Shown piece after piece: positions 25,363 through 33,387 of a stretch of 64,000 nucleotides of DNA (position 1 is the first letter of the stretch; each line of letters opens with the position of its first letter). The notes under the pieces were generated by a model that was not told the DNA's origin, did no database searches, and was given only the letters and a program-made list of their open reading frames with translations. The stretch is from Pusillimonas sp. (GTDB taxonomy: Bacteria > Pseudomonadota > Gammaproteobacteria > Burkholderiales > Burkholderiaceae_B), in assembly GCF_029263785.1 (NCBI RefSeq), contig NZ_JAJUFE010000002.1, positions 1 to 64,000 of the forward strand. Direction: 5' to 3'. A program made the translations under genes and the position numbers.

Positions 25363-26421
25363 TCAGGCGTGAGTCGGCTCGGGCCGGTTGGCCGCCGCTG
25401 CCTCGTTGCGTTCCGCCTTGATCCAATCCGCGACCATTTTGCGCATGCGCATGGGCGAAGCATCGATGGCCAGACGAACAGGGGTGGGGTTCACCGAGCG
25501 CAATTCGTTCTGGTGAATAGCCTCAAGAATGACCTTGTCTTCGTTGAACGCCACACGAAACTCGGCGGACAATTTCTTGTTGGTTTCTTCGTCAGCCTTG
25601 AAGTTCTTGACGTGCAGCCAGTGATCAATGGTGGTGTTTTCGTCGACCGGAGTCATGAAATGACAGGCATAGATCTGAATGCAGTTGTCGCGATTGCCCT
25701 CGGGCGCACCAGTACCTGTAGGGGCGCTGCCAAAATCGATTACCGCAATGCTGGGAGCCGTGTAGTGGTAATAATGCCAACGATCGACGTTAGTGGTGAA
25801 ATTACCGAACTTTTGAAACAGCGGGATGGCGGGTGCATCGTTGATCCAGCGCCAGGTAACCAGCCCTTGCGGCGTTTGCTTCATTTGTACGGGCACGTCT
25901 TCACCTGCGGGGGTGCCCAGGGTACTGAGATGCACAAAGCTTACGTGCGCAGGGTCGCAAAGGTTGTCGCACAGGTTCAGGTAATGGCAGCGAATTTCCA
26001 GGGCGTCGCCTTCGGCAGAGCTCCATTCGGGGTCGTGATACTGGGGCAGGTCATATACCAGCGACGTGTCGGCCTTGGCCGGGTCCCCCATCCAGATCCA
26101 CACGAGGCCCATGTTTTCGTGCGTGGGGTATGTCTCGACAGAGGGGCTGCCCACAATGCGTTGCCCGGGAATGCGGATGCAGGCACCCGAGCAGTCAAAG
26201 GTCATTCCGTGGTAGCCGCATTCGATCGAATCACCTTTCAGTCGTCCCATGGAAAGGGGCGCCATGCGGTGCGGGCATACGTCCAGATGAGCCACCACCT
26301 GACCGTTGCTGGCCCTATACAACACCACATCCTTGCCCACGATGCGACGCTTGGCCAGCTCGTAGGAAATGTCCCGCGACCAAGCAATGGGGTACCAGGT
26401 GTTCAATACATACTCAGCCAT
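25363..26421 (-). CDS. Rieske non-haem iron oxygenase (VanA-like demethylase/hydroxylase component)
   Basis: 352 residues from ATG 26421, preceded by GGAGA. The Rieske [2Fe-2S] ligands are Cys49-x-His51 and Cys68-x2-His71. The mononuclear iron histidines are His159 and His164 in CDPAHVSFVH, with a later EDKVILEAI carrying the probable Asp ligand. Size and the missing beta subunit match vanillate O-demethylase oxygenase and related phthalate-family enzymes, which hydroxylate or O/N-demethylate aromatic acids or amines. The reductase partner gene is not adjacent. It is divergent from a TetR gene, with a shared operator candidate. Confidence 0.88.
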   Translation of the reverse strand: MAEYVLNTWYPIAWSRDISYELAKRRIVGKDVVLYRASNGQVVAHLDVCPHRMAPLSMGRLKGDSIECGYHGMTFDCSGACIRIPGQRIVGSPSVETYPTHENMGLVWIWMGDPAKADTSLVYDLPQYHDPEWSSAEGDALEIRCHYLNLCDNLCDPAHVSFVHLSTLGTPAGEDVPVQMKQTPQGLVTWRWINDAPAIPLFQKFGNFTTNVDRWHYYHYTAPSIAVIDFGSAPTGTGAPEGNRDNCIQIYACHFMTPVDENTTIDHWLHVKNFKADEETNKKLSAEFRVAFNEDKVILEAIHQNELRSVNPTPVRLAIDASPMRMRKMVADWIKAERNEAAAANRPEPTHA

Positions 26422-26496
26422 GTCTGTCTCCGGTGTAGCGCCTGTGAACAACAGGCCAAAAATAATTGCAAAGGGGAAATTCTTTAGCAATAGTTT

Positions 26497-26514
26497 ATGT
26501 AGTACTCACTAAAT
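26497..26514. promoter_or_regulatory. Candidate TetR operator between the Rieske and TetR genes
   Basis: ATGTAGTACTCACTAAAT, with inner inverted repeat TAGT-N4-ACTA. It matches the two elements at 32310 and 32332 in 14-15 of 18 positions each. It sits just upstream of a TATAAT (26520-26525) reading toward the TetR gene, so binding there could block that promoter. Confidence 0.55.
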
Positions 26515-26519
26515 TAACG

Positions 26520-26525
26520 TATAAT
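26520..26525 (+). promoter_or_regulatory. Candidate -10 box for the TetR gene
   Basis: A consensus TATAAT about 125 bases before the TetR start. No clear -35; the region is occupied by the operator candidate. Confidence 0.4.
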
Positions 26526-26649
26526 ATACTGAATGATCATCGTGGTGGCAATGGCTTTTTCCGCGCTGGTGGAAACAGTTGCCGCTCCTTGCAACAAGAT
26601 CGGCCGGCAACTGAATCCGACATAAAAACATGCCACCTTCGACACAGAC

Positions 26650-27375
26650 ATGCCCTCCTCCGACCGCGACCCCGACACTTCCGGCAGCCCACATGCAAAC
26701 GATGCCACGGTTGAAACACATGCAAAACGCAAGTCACGTCCGCGTTCGGCAAAAGTCACGCGCGAAAACATTCTGCGTGCAGCCAAAAAGATTTTTTCCA
26801 GAGACGGCTACGAAGGTGCACGCGTCGAACAAATATCCCGGGCGGCGAAGTCGTACGACAGCCTTATTTACTATTACTTTGGCAGCAAAGAGAGGTTGTT
26901 CGTAACCGTCCTTGAAGCCGCGTACAAAGACATTTTCGAAGCAGAGAGAAACCTCGAACTGGACACAGAAGACCCGGTCGGGGCGTTGCGCAAGATCATC
27001 GAGTTTCCGTTTCGCTATTACCTTCAGAATCCCGAGGTGATCGTGCTCCTGGGCACCGAGAACCTCCAAAAGGGCAAGCACATCCGAAAGTCCCGTACGG
27101 CAGATAAGTACGCGCGTCCGATCATGTCGATTCTGGAAGATGTCATTCAGCGCGGCGTGGACAAGGGCCTGTTTCGCGAAGGGGTAAACAGTCGCAGGCT
27201 GTATATGGCAATTACCGCCCTGGGTTACTTTTACGTCTCCAATCGGTACACGTTCTCGGCGTTTCTGAATCTCGATCTCATGGATGGCAAGACGATCGAC
27301 GACTGGGCCGCCTACATCAGCGATTTGCTTCTGGATTCCGTTCTGAAGAAACAACCGGATGCCACTGGCGCATAA
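26650..27375 (+). CDS. TetR-family transcriptional regulator
   Basis: 241 residues. A 35-residue variable, charged N-terminal tail is followed by a standard TetR HTH (about 40-84: ENILRAAKKIFSRDGYEG, then DSLIYYYFGSKERLF), then a helical ligand domain. I see no Shine-Dalgarno before ATG 26650, so the start is uncertain, but no good alternative lies before the HTH. It is divergent from the Rieske oxygenase gene and convergent with the Liv-type ABC operon. The shared 18-bp element suggests that it controls both. Confidence 0.88.
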   Translation: MPSSDRDPDTSGSPHANDATVETHAKRKSRPRSAKVTRENILRAAKKIFSRDGYEGARVEQISRAAKSYDSLIYYYFGSKERLFVTVLEAAYKDIFEAERNLELDTEDPVGALRKIIEFPFRYYLQNPEVIVLLGTENLQKGKHIRKSRTADKYARPIMSILEDVIQRGVDKGLFREGVNSRRLYMAITALGYFYVSNRYTFSAFLNLDLMDGKTIDDWAAYISDLLLDSVLKKQPDATGA

Positions 27376-27447
27376 ACCGTCTGTTATGCGGCTTTTGCCT
27401 GCTGGCCGGCGGAGGCTGCGGCAGGGCCGCATAATGCGGCCCCCTGT

Positions 27448-28185
27448 TCAAACGGTCAGGTAAGCTCGACGGACCTCTTCGTTATTGGCCAGCTCTTCCA
27501 TGGTGGCGTGGTAGCGGATCTGACCTTTTTCAAGCACGTAAGCGCGGTCAGAGACCAGCTCGGCAAAATGCATGTTTTGCTCGGAAAGCAAAATGCTGAC
27601 GCCGCTGGCCTTGAGTTCGAGAATCATGTTCACCATTTGCTCGACGATTACCGGCGCTACGCCCTCGGAAGGTTCATCAAGCAACACCAGGTACGGGTTG
27701 CCCATTAATGCGCGAGCTACGGTAAGCATCTGCTGTTCGCCTCCGCTCATGCGCCCGCCAAGGCGTTGCGGCATTTCGCCAAGGTTGGGAAACAGCTTGA
27801 ACAGGCGTTCGGGTGTCCATTCGGCAGCACCACCTGGCAATTGGGATGAACGCGGCGGCTGCCGCCCTACCGCCAGATTCTCCATGACGGTAAGGTCGGT
27901 AAACACGCGCCGGTCCTCAGGAACAAAAGCCAGGCCCAGACGCGCGGCGTGATAAGGCTCGCTACGAGAAATATCGTGGCCCATGAACTTGATGGTGCCG
28001 CGGCGCTTGTCCAGCATGCCCATCAGGGCCTTCAGGGTGGTGGATTTTCCGGCGCCGTTGCGGCCCATCAGTGCTACGACTTCGCCCGCCTGCACCTGAA
28101 GATCCAGATCGTACAAAATTTGGGCGGCGCCATACCAGGCACGAAGGCCTCTGGCATCCAGCAATGTCTGCGTCGCCGTGGTCAT
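27448..28185 (-). CDS. livF: LivF-type ABC ATPase (second cassette)
   Basis: 245 residues from ATG 28185, which shares one base with the stop of the upstream livG. Walker A is GRNGAGKST at 41-49, the signature is MSGGEQQM, and Walker B is in VLLDEPSEG. It is the last gene of the minus-strand importer operon. A TTG one codon earlier (28188) is also possible. The cassette is probably regulated by the TetR protein and may import the substrate of the Rieske enzyme. Confidence 0.92.
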   Translation of the reverse strand: MTTATQTLLDARGLRAWYGAAQILYDLDLQVQAGEVVALMGRNGAGKSTTLKALMGMLDKRRGTIKFMGHDISRSEPYHAARLGLAFVPEDRRVFTDLTVMENLAVGRQPPRSSQLPGGAAEWTPERLFKLFPNLGEMPQRLGGRMSGGEQQMLTVARALMGNPYLVLLDEPSEGVAPVIVEQMVNMILELKASGVSILLSEQNMHFAELVSDRAYVLEKGQIRYHATMEELANNEEVRRAYLTV

Positions 28186-28964
28186 CAAACAGGCTCCTTC
28201 TGAGGCGATTTCTTCTCGAATGTCTTGCCCGTGCCGAAATAGACTTCCTGCACGCGCGGGTGATCACGAATTTCAAGCGGCTTGCCCTCTGCGATCAGCC
28301 GGCCGCGGGCCAGCACAATCATGCGATCGGCGTAAGCAAAGACCACATCCATGCTGTGTTCGGTAAACAGCACCGCCATATTACGTTCGACCACCAATTG
28401 CTTTGTCAGCGCCATCAGCTCGTTGCGCTCTTTCGGTGCCATGCCCGCAGTGGGCTCATCCATCAGCAAAAGCTTGGGATTGTTGGCGATGGCAATGGCC
28501 AGCTCAACGCGCTTCACATCGCCGTAAGCCAGATCGGCACAGGGACGATCGGCCTGTTGCGCCATGCCCACCTTGTCCAGCAGCTCTATGGCCTCGTCGC
28601 GTTTATGACCTGCGGCCCGACGCCACGTGGAAAGCAGCTTGTTGTCGGCTGACAGCAGGGCCAGCTGCACGTTCTCGACCACGGTAAAGGACGAGAACGT
28701 TTCAGCGATCTGAAATGTGCGGCCCACTCCAAGCTTCCAGATATCACGCGGCGGCAGGCCGACAAGCTCGTGTCCGTCTAGCTTGATTGAACCGCGATCG
28801 GCGCGAAGCTGGCCGTTGACCATATTGAAGGTAGTGGACTTGCCCGCCCCGTTGGGGCCAATAAGTGCCAGCAGCTCGCCCGGGGCCAGGTCGAAACTGA
28901 TTTCGTCCACGGCCTTGACGCCACCAAAGGATTTTCCGAGACGGGAAACTTTCAACAGACTCAT
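28185..28964 (-). CDS. livG: LivG-type ABC ATPase (second cassette)
   Basis: 259 residues. Walker A is GPNGAGKST at 36-44, the degenerate LivG signature is LAYGDVKRVELAIA, and Walker B is LLLMDEPTAGM. It overlaps the fused permease gene by ATGA (28961-28964) and touches livF at its stop. The tail EKKSPQKEP is unusually charged. It is the cytoplasmic energy subunit of the importer. Confidence 0.92.
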   Translation of the reverse strand: MSLLKVSRLGKSFGGVKAVDEISFDLAPGELLALIGPNGAGKSTTFNMVNGQLRADRGSIKLDGHELVGLPPRDIWKLGVGRTFQIAETFSSFTVVENVQLALLSADNKLLSTWRRAAGHKRDEAIELLDKVGMAQQADRPCADLAYGDVKRVELAIAIANNPKLLLMDEPTAGMAPKERNELMALTKQLVVERNMAVLFTEHSMDVVFAYADRMIVLARGRLIAEGKPLEIRDHPRVQEVYFGTGKTFEKKSPQKEPV

Positions 28965-30880
28965 AGCGATGCCCCTTTAGCGCCGACGTGCTGGGTTCTA
29001 CGATTGAGGAATGCGTCGTAAACCTGCTTGAGCGTGCCCGCAATGCCCTGCGGGAACAGCAGGACCAGCAGCAAAATGATTCCGCCCAGCATGGCGCGCC
29101 AGAAATCGGTACTGCGCGCAACGGTATCGTGCAGCCAGGTAAACGATACGGCACCGACTATGGGGCCGACCAGCGTTTGCATGCCACCCAGAAGCACCAT
29201 GACCAGACCGTCAATCGACTTGTTGACATGCAGGGTTTCGGGCGCAATGCTGCCTTTGGAGAACGCAAACAAGGCACCCGCCAGGCCGGCCACCATGCCT
29301 GCCAGGATAAAGCCGTACCAGTGAATGCGCTTGACGTTGATGCCGATGGCATCGGCGCGCAGGAAGGAATCGCGTCCGGCGCGCATGGCATAACCAAACG
29401 GCGAGAACAGCACACGCCGCAGCCACAAGATACCGGCGATCACGAGAATCAGGGTCAGGTAGTAATACGTGGTCTTATCTGCAAGCCACTGAGCCGGCCA
29501 GATACCGGTCATGCCGTTGCTGCCGCCCGTAACATCGTCCCACTGGAAGACAATGCCCCAGGTTATCTGCGCCACCGCAAGCGTCAGCATTGCCAGGTAC
29601 ACGCCCGAAAGACGGACACAGAACCATCCGTATATGAACGCGCCCACCGCCGCAACAAACGGGGCCACGATCAGGGCCGCTTCCATGGGCAAGCCCAACT
29701 GCTTTACGAGCAGCGCTGCACCATAGGCGCCCAGGCCAAAGTAGGCGGCATGACCGAAAGAGTGCATTCCACCGGGCCCCATGATGAAGTGCAAACTGAC
29801 TGCAAACAGCGATGCCACCAGCAAGTCGATCAGCAATACAGTGACGTAGGGCGAGTCGATTGTCAGCACAGGCAAGGCCAGCAGTATCGCGACGAACAAG
29901 CCGGCGCCGATCTTGAAGCGCGCGCTTGCCGGGATAAGAGGCTTTTCACCTGCGCTGTTTTTGTGACCTGGTCGTTGGGGCCGGCCGAACAAGCCCCATG
30001 GCCGCAATATGAGTACCACCGCCATCACAATGAATTCGACCACAAGCGTCAGCTTGGTAAACGACACGGTAACGCCCAGAATTTCAACGACACCCAGCCA
30101 CACGCACAGTGCCTTGAGTTCGGCGATCAGCAGTGCAGCTACATAGGCACCTGGGATCGACCCCATGCCGCCTACCACGACAATGACAAAGGCGGCACCA
30201 ATGATGTGAATGTCCATTTCAAGGTTGGCCGGCTCGCGCGGCAACTGCAACGCGCCGCCCAATGCTGCCAGCGCAGCGCCCAGCGCAAACACTGCTGTAA
30301 ACAGCCATGCCTGGTTTACGCCCAGGGCGCTGACCATGGCGCGGTCTTGTGTGGCGGCACGAACCAGCGTGCCCCAATGGGTACGCGTGAGCAGCAGCCA
30401 CAGCAAGCCCAGCACCACCGGCCCTGCGGCGATCAGGAAAAGATCGTAAGTTGGAAACTGGCGCCCCAGAATCTCGACCGCCCCTTCAAGACCAGGCGCC
30501 CGCGGCCCAAGCAGCTCTTCGGGACCCCAGTACCAAAGGACAACGTCGCGCAGGATCAGAGCCACAGCAAAGGTGGCCAATAACTGAAAAAGCTCTGGTG
30601 CATGATAGATGCGGCGCAGAAGAAGAATTTCGATCAGAGCGCCGAGCACTCCCACGAGAATGGCTGCCAGCAATATCGCCGGCCAAAAACCAAGACTTTC
30701 TTCCAGTTCGAACACCAGCGAGTAGGCAACATAAATGCCCACCATGTAGAACGAGCCATGCGCGAAGTTGACGATGCGCGTGACACCGAAAATAAGAGAT
30801 AAACCCGCCGCTACCAGAAAGAGCGACGAGGCGCCGGCCAGCCCGTTAAGCAGCTGTACGATAAAACCGGAAATATCCAT
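28961..30880 (-). CDS. Fused LivH-LivM ABC permease
   Basis: 639 residues from ATG 30880, twice the usual permease length. Residues 1 to about 290 are LivH-like (GVTRIVNFAHGSFYMVG, VVGGMGSIPGAYVAA). After a short hydrophilic linker (GRPQRPGHKNSAGEKP), residues about 320-620 are LivM-like (FGHAAYFGLGAYGAALL, VLLGGMQTLVGPIVGA). One chain thus supplies both membrane halves. The sequence reads through without a frameshift. A strong hairpin lies between it and the upstream binding-protein gene. I see no good Shine-Dalgarno; a TTG at 30895 is an alternative start. Confidence 0.9.
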   Translation of the reverse strand: MDISGFIVQLLNGLAGASSLFLVAAGLSLIFGVTRIVNFAHGSFYMVGIYVAYSLVFELEESLGFWPAILLAAILVGVLGALIEILLLRRIYHAPELFQLLATFAVALILRDVVLWYWGPEELLGPRAPGLEGAVEILGRQFPTYDLFLIAAGPVVLGLLWLLLTRTHWGTLVRAATQDRAMVSALGVNQAWLFTAVFALGAALAALGGALQLPREPANLEMDIHIIGAAFVIVVVGGMGSIPGAYVAALLIAELKALCVWLGVVEILGVTVSFTKLTLVVEFIVMAVVLILRPWGLFGRPQRPGHKNSAGEKPLIPASARFKIGAGLFVAILLALPVLTIDSPYVTVLLIDLLVASLFAVSLHFIMGPGGMHSFGHAAYFGLGAYGAALLVKQLGLPMEAALIVAPFVAAVGAFIYGWFCVRLSGVYLAMLTLAVAQITWGIVFQWDDVTGGSNGMTGIWPAQWLADKTTYYYLTLILVIAGILWLRRVLFSPFGYAMRAGRDSFLRADAIGINVKRIHWYGFILAGMVAGLAGALFAFSKGSIAPETLHVNKSIDGLVMVLLGGMQTLVGPIVGAVSFTWLHDTVARSTDFWRAMLGGIILLLVLLFPQGIAGTLKQVYDAFLNRRTQHVGAKGASL

Positions 30881-30941
30881 GACGACGACCCGCAATAAAG
30901 ATAATGAAATCAGGGCTATTCAAAGGGAAGGGCGGTTCGCA

Positions 30942-30968
30942 GGCACGGGTGGAGTCACCACCCGTGCC
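30942..30968 (-). other. Intergenic hairpin between binding protein and permease genes
   Basis: GGCACGGGTGG / CCACCCGTGCC, an 11-bp perfect stem with a 5-base loop and no T-run. Such hairpins after binding-protein genes often stabilise the upstream mRNA or limit read-through, giving more receptor than permease. Confidence 0.7.
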
Positions 30969-31014
30969 CTCGCCTCTTGTATCGTTCAAACGCCCTTGCA
31001 GAATTACGAAAACA

Positions 31015-32232
31015 TCAGTCCACTGCGGGGCGCAGGGCTTTCACCTCTTCGTCGCCAGGCAACAACTTGCCGCCATCGATGTACTCGCCAGTGGGCATGG
31101 AACCTTTGCGGCCCTCGTTGACCAGGCGACCCACGTGCAGGCCGAAGGTGGACTGATTGTCGATCTCGCGGAAGTGTGCAGGACCAAACGGCGTGTCGAA
31201 CTCCAGCCCCTTGAACGCCTTGATCAGGGCTTCGGTGTCGGTGGAGCCGGCCTTTTTGATGCCCGCAGCAATCGCCTGCACGGTGGCGTAGGCGATGACC
31301 GAATTTAGTCGCGGGTACTCGCCATACTTGTCTTCATACGCCTTCTTGAACGCATTGTGCTCGGGGGTATCGATGCTGGTGTATGGGTAGCCAGTAACAA
31401 TCCAGCCATCGGGCGCGTCACCGCGCAGCGGATCGAGGTATTCAGGTTCGCCGGTGAGCAAGCTTACGACTTCACGATCCTTGAACAAACCACGGGTTTT
31501 GCCTTCGCGAGCGAATTTGGTCAGATCGGGACCAAACAACACGTTGAAAATGGCGTCGGGCTTGGCATCTTCCAGAGCCTGCACAACCGGGCCCGCATCA
31601 AGCTTGCCAAACGGCGGTGCCTGCTCGGCCACGAATTCAACATCGGGCTGCAATTTTTTGAGTTCTGCCTTGAAGGCGGCCACAGCAGCCTGGCCGTACT
31701 CGTAGTTGGGGTAAATAAGTGCCCAGCGTTTCTTGTTAAGAGCGGCTGCCGCGGGTGCCACCGACGCTGAAAGCTGGTGAGTGCCATAACGCATGCGGTA
31801 GGTGTAACGATTGGCGTTTTGCCAGATCACCTTGTCGGAAAGCGGGCCCGACGCCAAAAAGAATATCTTGCGCTGCTTGGCATAGTCAGCTACAGCCAGG
31901 CCCACGTGCGACAGGGTTACGCCGGTCAGAAAATCAACACCCTCGCGAGACACGAGTTCTTCCGCTATCCGGACGGCCTCCCCGGCGTTCGCGTTGTCAT
32001 CACGAAAAATTGTTTCAAGTCTTTTGCCCAGTACACCCCCGGCGGCGTTGATTTGCTCTTGCGCCAGTTCCCAACCCTTCTTGTAGGGGCCCATGTTGGC
32101 GGGCAGGGCCTTATAGCTGTTGATTTCGCCGATGAGAATCACATCGTCGGATTTGGCATGAGCGGACCCGGAAATTCCGGCCATCGTTGCCGACAAAGCC
32201 GTAGCAACGGCCAGTATTTTTAAGAACTTCAT
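31015..32232 (-). CDS. Liv-type ABC periplasmic binding protein (second cassette)
   Basis: 405 residues from ATG 32232 with AGGAG upstream. Signal peptide MKFLKILAVATALSATMAG ending near SAHA, then a type I periplasmic binding fold (VILIGEINSYKALPA, GKRLETIFRDDNANAGEAV). Receptors of this class in such organisms bind amino acids as well as aromatic acids. As first gene of the cassette it is preceded by two copies of the TetR-type element. The ligand is likely related to the Rieske oxygenase substrate, by shared control only. Confidence 0.92.
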   Translation of the reverse strand: MKFLKILAVATALSATMAGISGSAHAKSDDVILIGEINSYKALPANMGPYKKGWELAQEQINAAGGVLGKRLETIFRDDNANAGEAVRIAEELVSREGVDFLTGVTLSHVGLAVADYAKQRKIFFLASGPLSDKVIWQNANRYTYRMRYGTHQLSASVAPAAAALNKKRWALIYPNYEYGQAAVAAFKAELKKLQPDVEFVAEQAPPFGKLDAGPVVQALEDAKPDAIFNVLFGPDLTKFAREGKTRGLFKDREVVSLLTGEPEYLDPLRGDAPDGWIVTGYPYTSIDTPEHNAFKKAYEDKYGEYPRLNSVIAYATVQAIAAGIKKAGSTDTEALIKAFKGLEFDTPFGPAHFREIDNQSTFGLHVGRLVNEGRKGSMPTGEYIDGGKLLPGDEEVKALRPAVD

Positions 32233-32309
32233 GGTTTTCTCCTGAAGTATGCAGCGTGCAGGATTGTTGTTGATATGTCGGGCCAATTTCCGAGCCCGCG
32301 AATTCGAAA

Positions 32310-32327
32310 ATGTAGCCGCTACTAAAT
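32310..32327. promoter_or_regulatory. Candidate TetR operator, distal copy
   Basis: ATGTAGCCGCTACTAAAT. The outer ATGTAG and ACTAAAT match the element at 26497. It begins 22 bases from the next copy, about two helical turns. Confidence 0.5.
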
Positions 32328-32331
32328 AAAA

Positions 32332-32349
32332 ATGTAGTGGTTACTAAAT
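32332..32349. promoter_or_regulatory. Candidate TetR operator, second copy before the ABC operon
   Basis: ATGTAGTGGTTACTAAAT, 15 of 18 positions identical with the element at 26497-26514, with inner TAGT-N4-ACTA. It lies about 100 bases upstream of the binding-protein start. Confidence 0.55.
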
Positions 32350-32484
32350 ACGCTAAAAAATACTAAGGGAATAATTTCGCGCGCGCAATGTGGGTAAGCC
32401 CTTATAGTTCGATTTTTTCCGGGCCAGCTGTAACTTTTTGAAAGGGCGCCCCTTACAGGCGCGAAAACCCGCTGCAAAGTGGCT

Positions 32485-33369
32485 TTACCACCAGGTCAGG
32501 GTCAACCAGACCACAACAGGAATGGTCGCCAGTGCCATGACGTTCCCCAATAGCACGACACCGGCCACGATTTGCGGGTCGGCACGATACTGCTCGCACA
32601 ACATGTAGTTCAGTACCGCGGGTGGCAACATGGCCGACAGTACGACCAGACGGGTCCATTCGGGAGTAAGGGGAAGCAACCAGACAACAAGTGTCACGGA
32701 CAATGCGCCGGCCAGCAAATACACGACGTTGATGCGCAGGGCCAGGCCCAGATGCTGGATGCGGTCTTGAGAGATCCGCACTCCCAGGGTGAAAAGCATG
32801 AGTGGAATGGCGAGATGGCCGAGCATTTCCACCACCGTCAGCAAAAAGACCGGTAACGAATCCCGGTACGGAGCCAGCGCGACACCCAGTACGGCTGCCC
32901 AGATATTCGGGTTGCGCAGCCACATCCATCGACTGCTCTTGGGCGACAGCAGATATAGTCCCAGGGAAAACTGCAGGAGATTCGAAAGGACAAACAAGAC
33001 AACGATGCCGCCCAGCTGGTCTCTTCCGTACGCCAGCATCATCAGGGGAATGCCGACATTGCCGGTGTTGCGGAACATGCCGGAAAGCAAAAAGGCGCGG
33101 CGAACAAGGCCTGGCCTGGGAACCAGGGCCAAAAAGAGGCCGGGCACAACGATAATCAATGCGCCGGCCACCACAAGCGGCCAACTATCGACAAGATTGA
33201 CCGGATTATCCAGCAGCGCTGCAAAGACGAGCGCGGGACAAAACAGCATGACATTGGCGTAATTGATAAACGCCATGTCGGGCGGCCGGGCCTGACGCCG
33301 GCCAAAGAGAAATCCTAAAGCTGCCACTGACGCTACAGGCAATACTATGTTCAGCAGCGTCAGCAGCAT
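32485..33369 (-). CDS. AEC-family permease (auxin efflux carrier/malonate transporter type)
   Basis: 294 residues, almost wholly hydrophobic, with about ten membrane segments in two five-helix repeats. The FRNTGNVGIPLMM motif near residue 100 is typical of AEC carriers (MdcF-like), which move malonate and other organic acids. It begins 18 bases after the stop of the second ilvD, so the two are probably one transcript. No clear Shine-Dalgarno is seen before the ATG. Substrate and direction are unknown. Confidence 0.85.
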   Translation of the reverse strand: MLLTLLNIVLPVASVAALGFLFGRRQARPPDMAFINYANVMLFCPALVFAALLDNPVNLVDSWPLVVAGALIIVVPGLFLALVPRPGLVRRAFLLSGMFRNTGNVGIPLMMLAYGRDQLGGIVVLFVLSNLLQFSLGLYLLSPKSSRWMWLRNPNIWAAVLGVALAPYRDSLPVFLLTVVEMLGHLAIPLMLFTLGVRISQDRIQHLGLALRINVVYLLAGALSVTLVVWLLPLTPEWTRLVVLSAMLPPAVLNYMLCEQYRADPQIVAGVVLLGNVMALATIPVVVWLTLTWW

Positions 33370-33387
33370 GCTTGTGCCGGCAGGCTT

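Noticed and set aside
24417-25421. Open frame of 334 codons on the plus strand
   Set aside because: Antisense shadow of the short ilvD gene; no recognisable features.
25369-26487. Open frame of 372 codons on the plus strand
   Set aside because: Antisense to the Rieske oxygenase gene, whose metal-ligand motifs are intact; no motif in this frame.
28988-30583. Open frame of 531 codons on the plus strand
   Set aside because: It is antisense to the fused LivHM permease gene, rich in Gln, His and Arg as expected for a shadow frame, and shows no domain.
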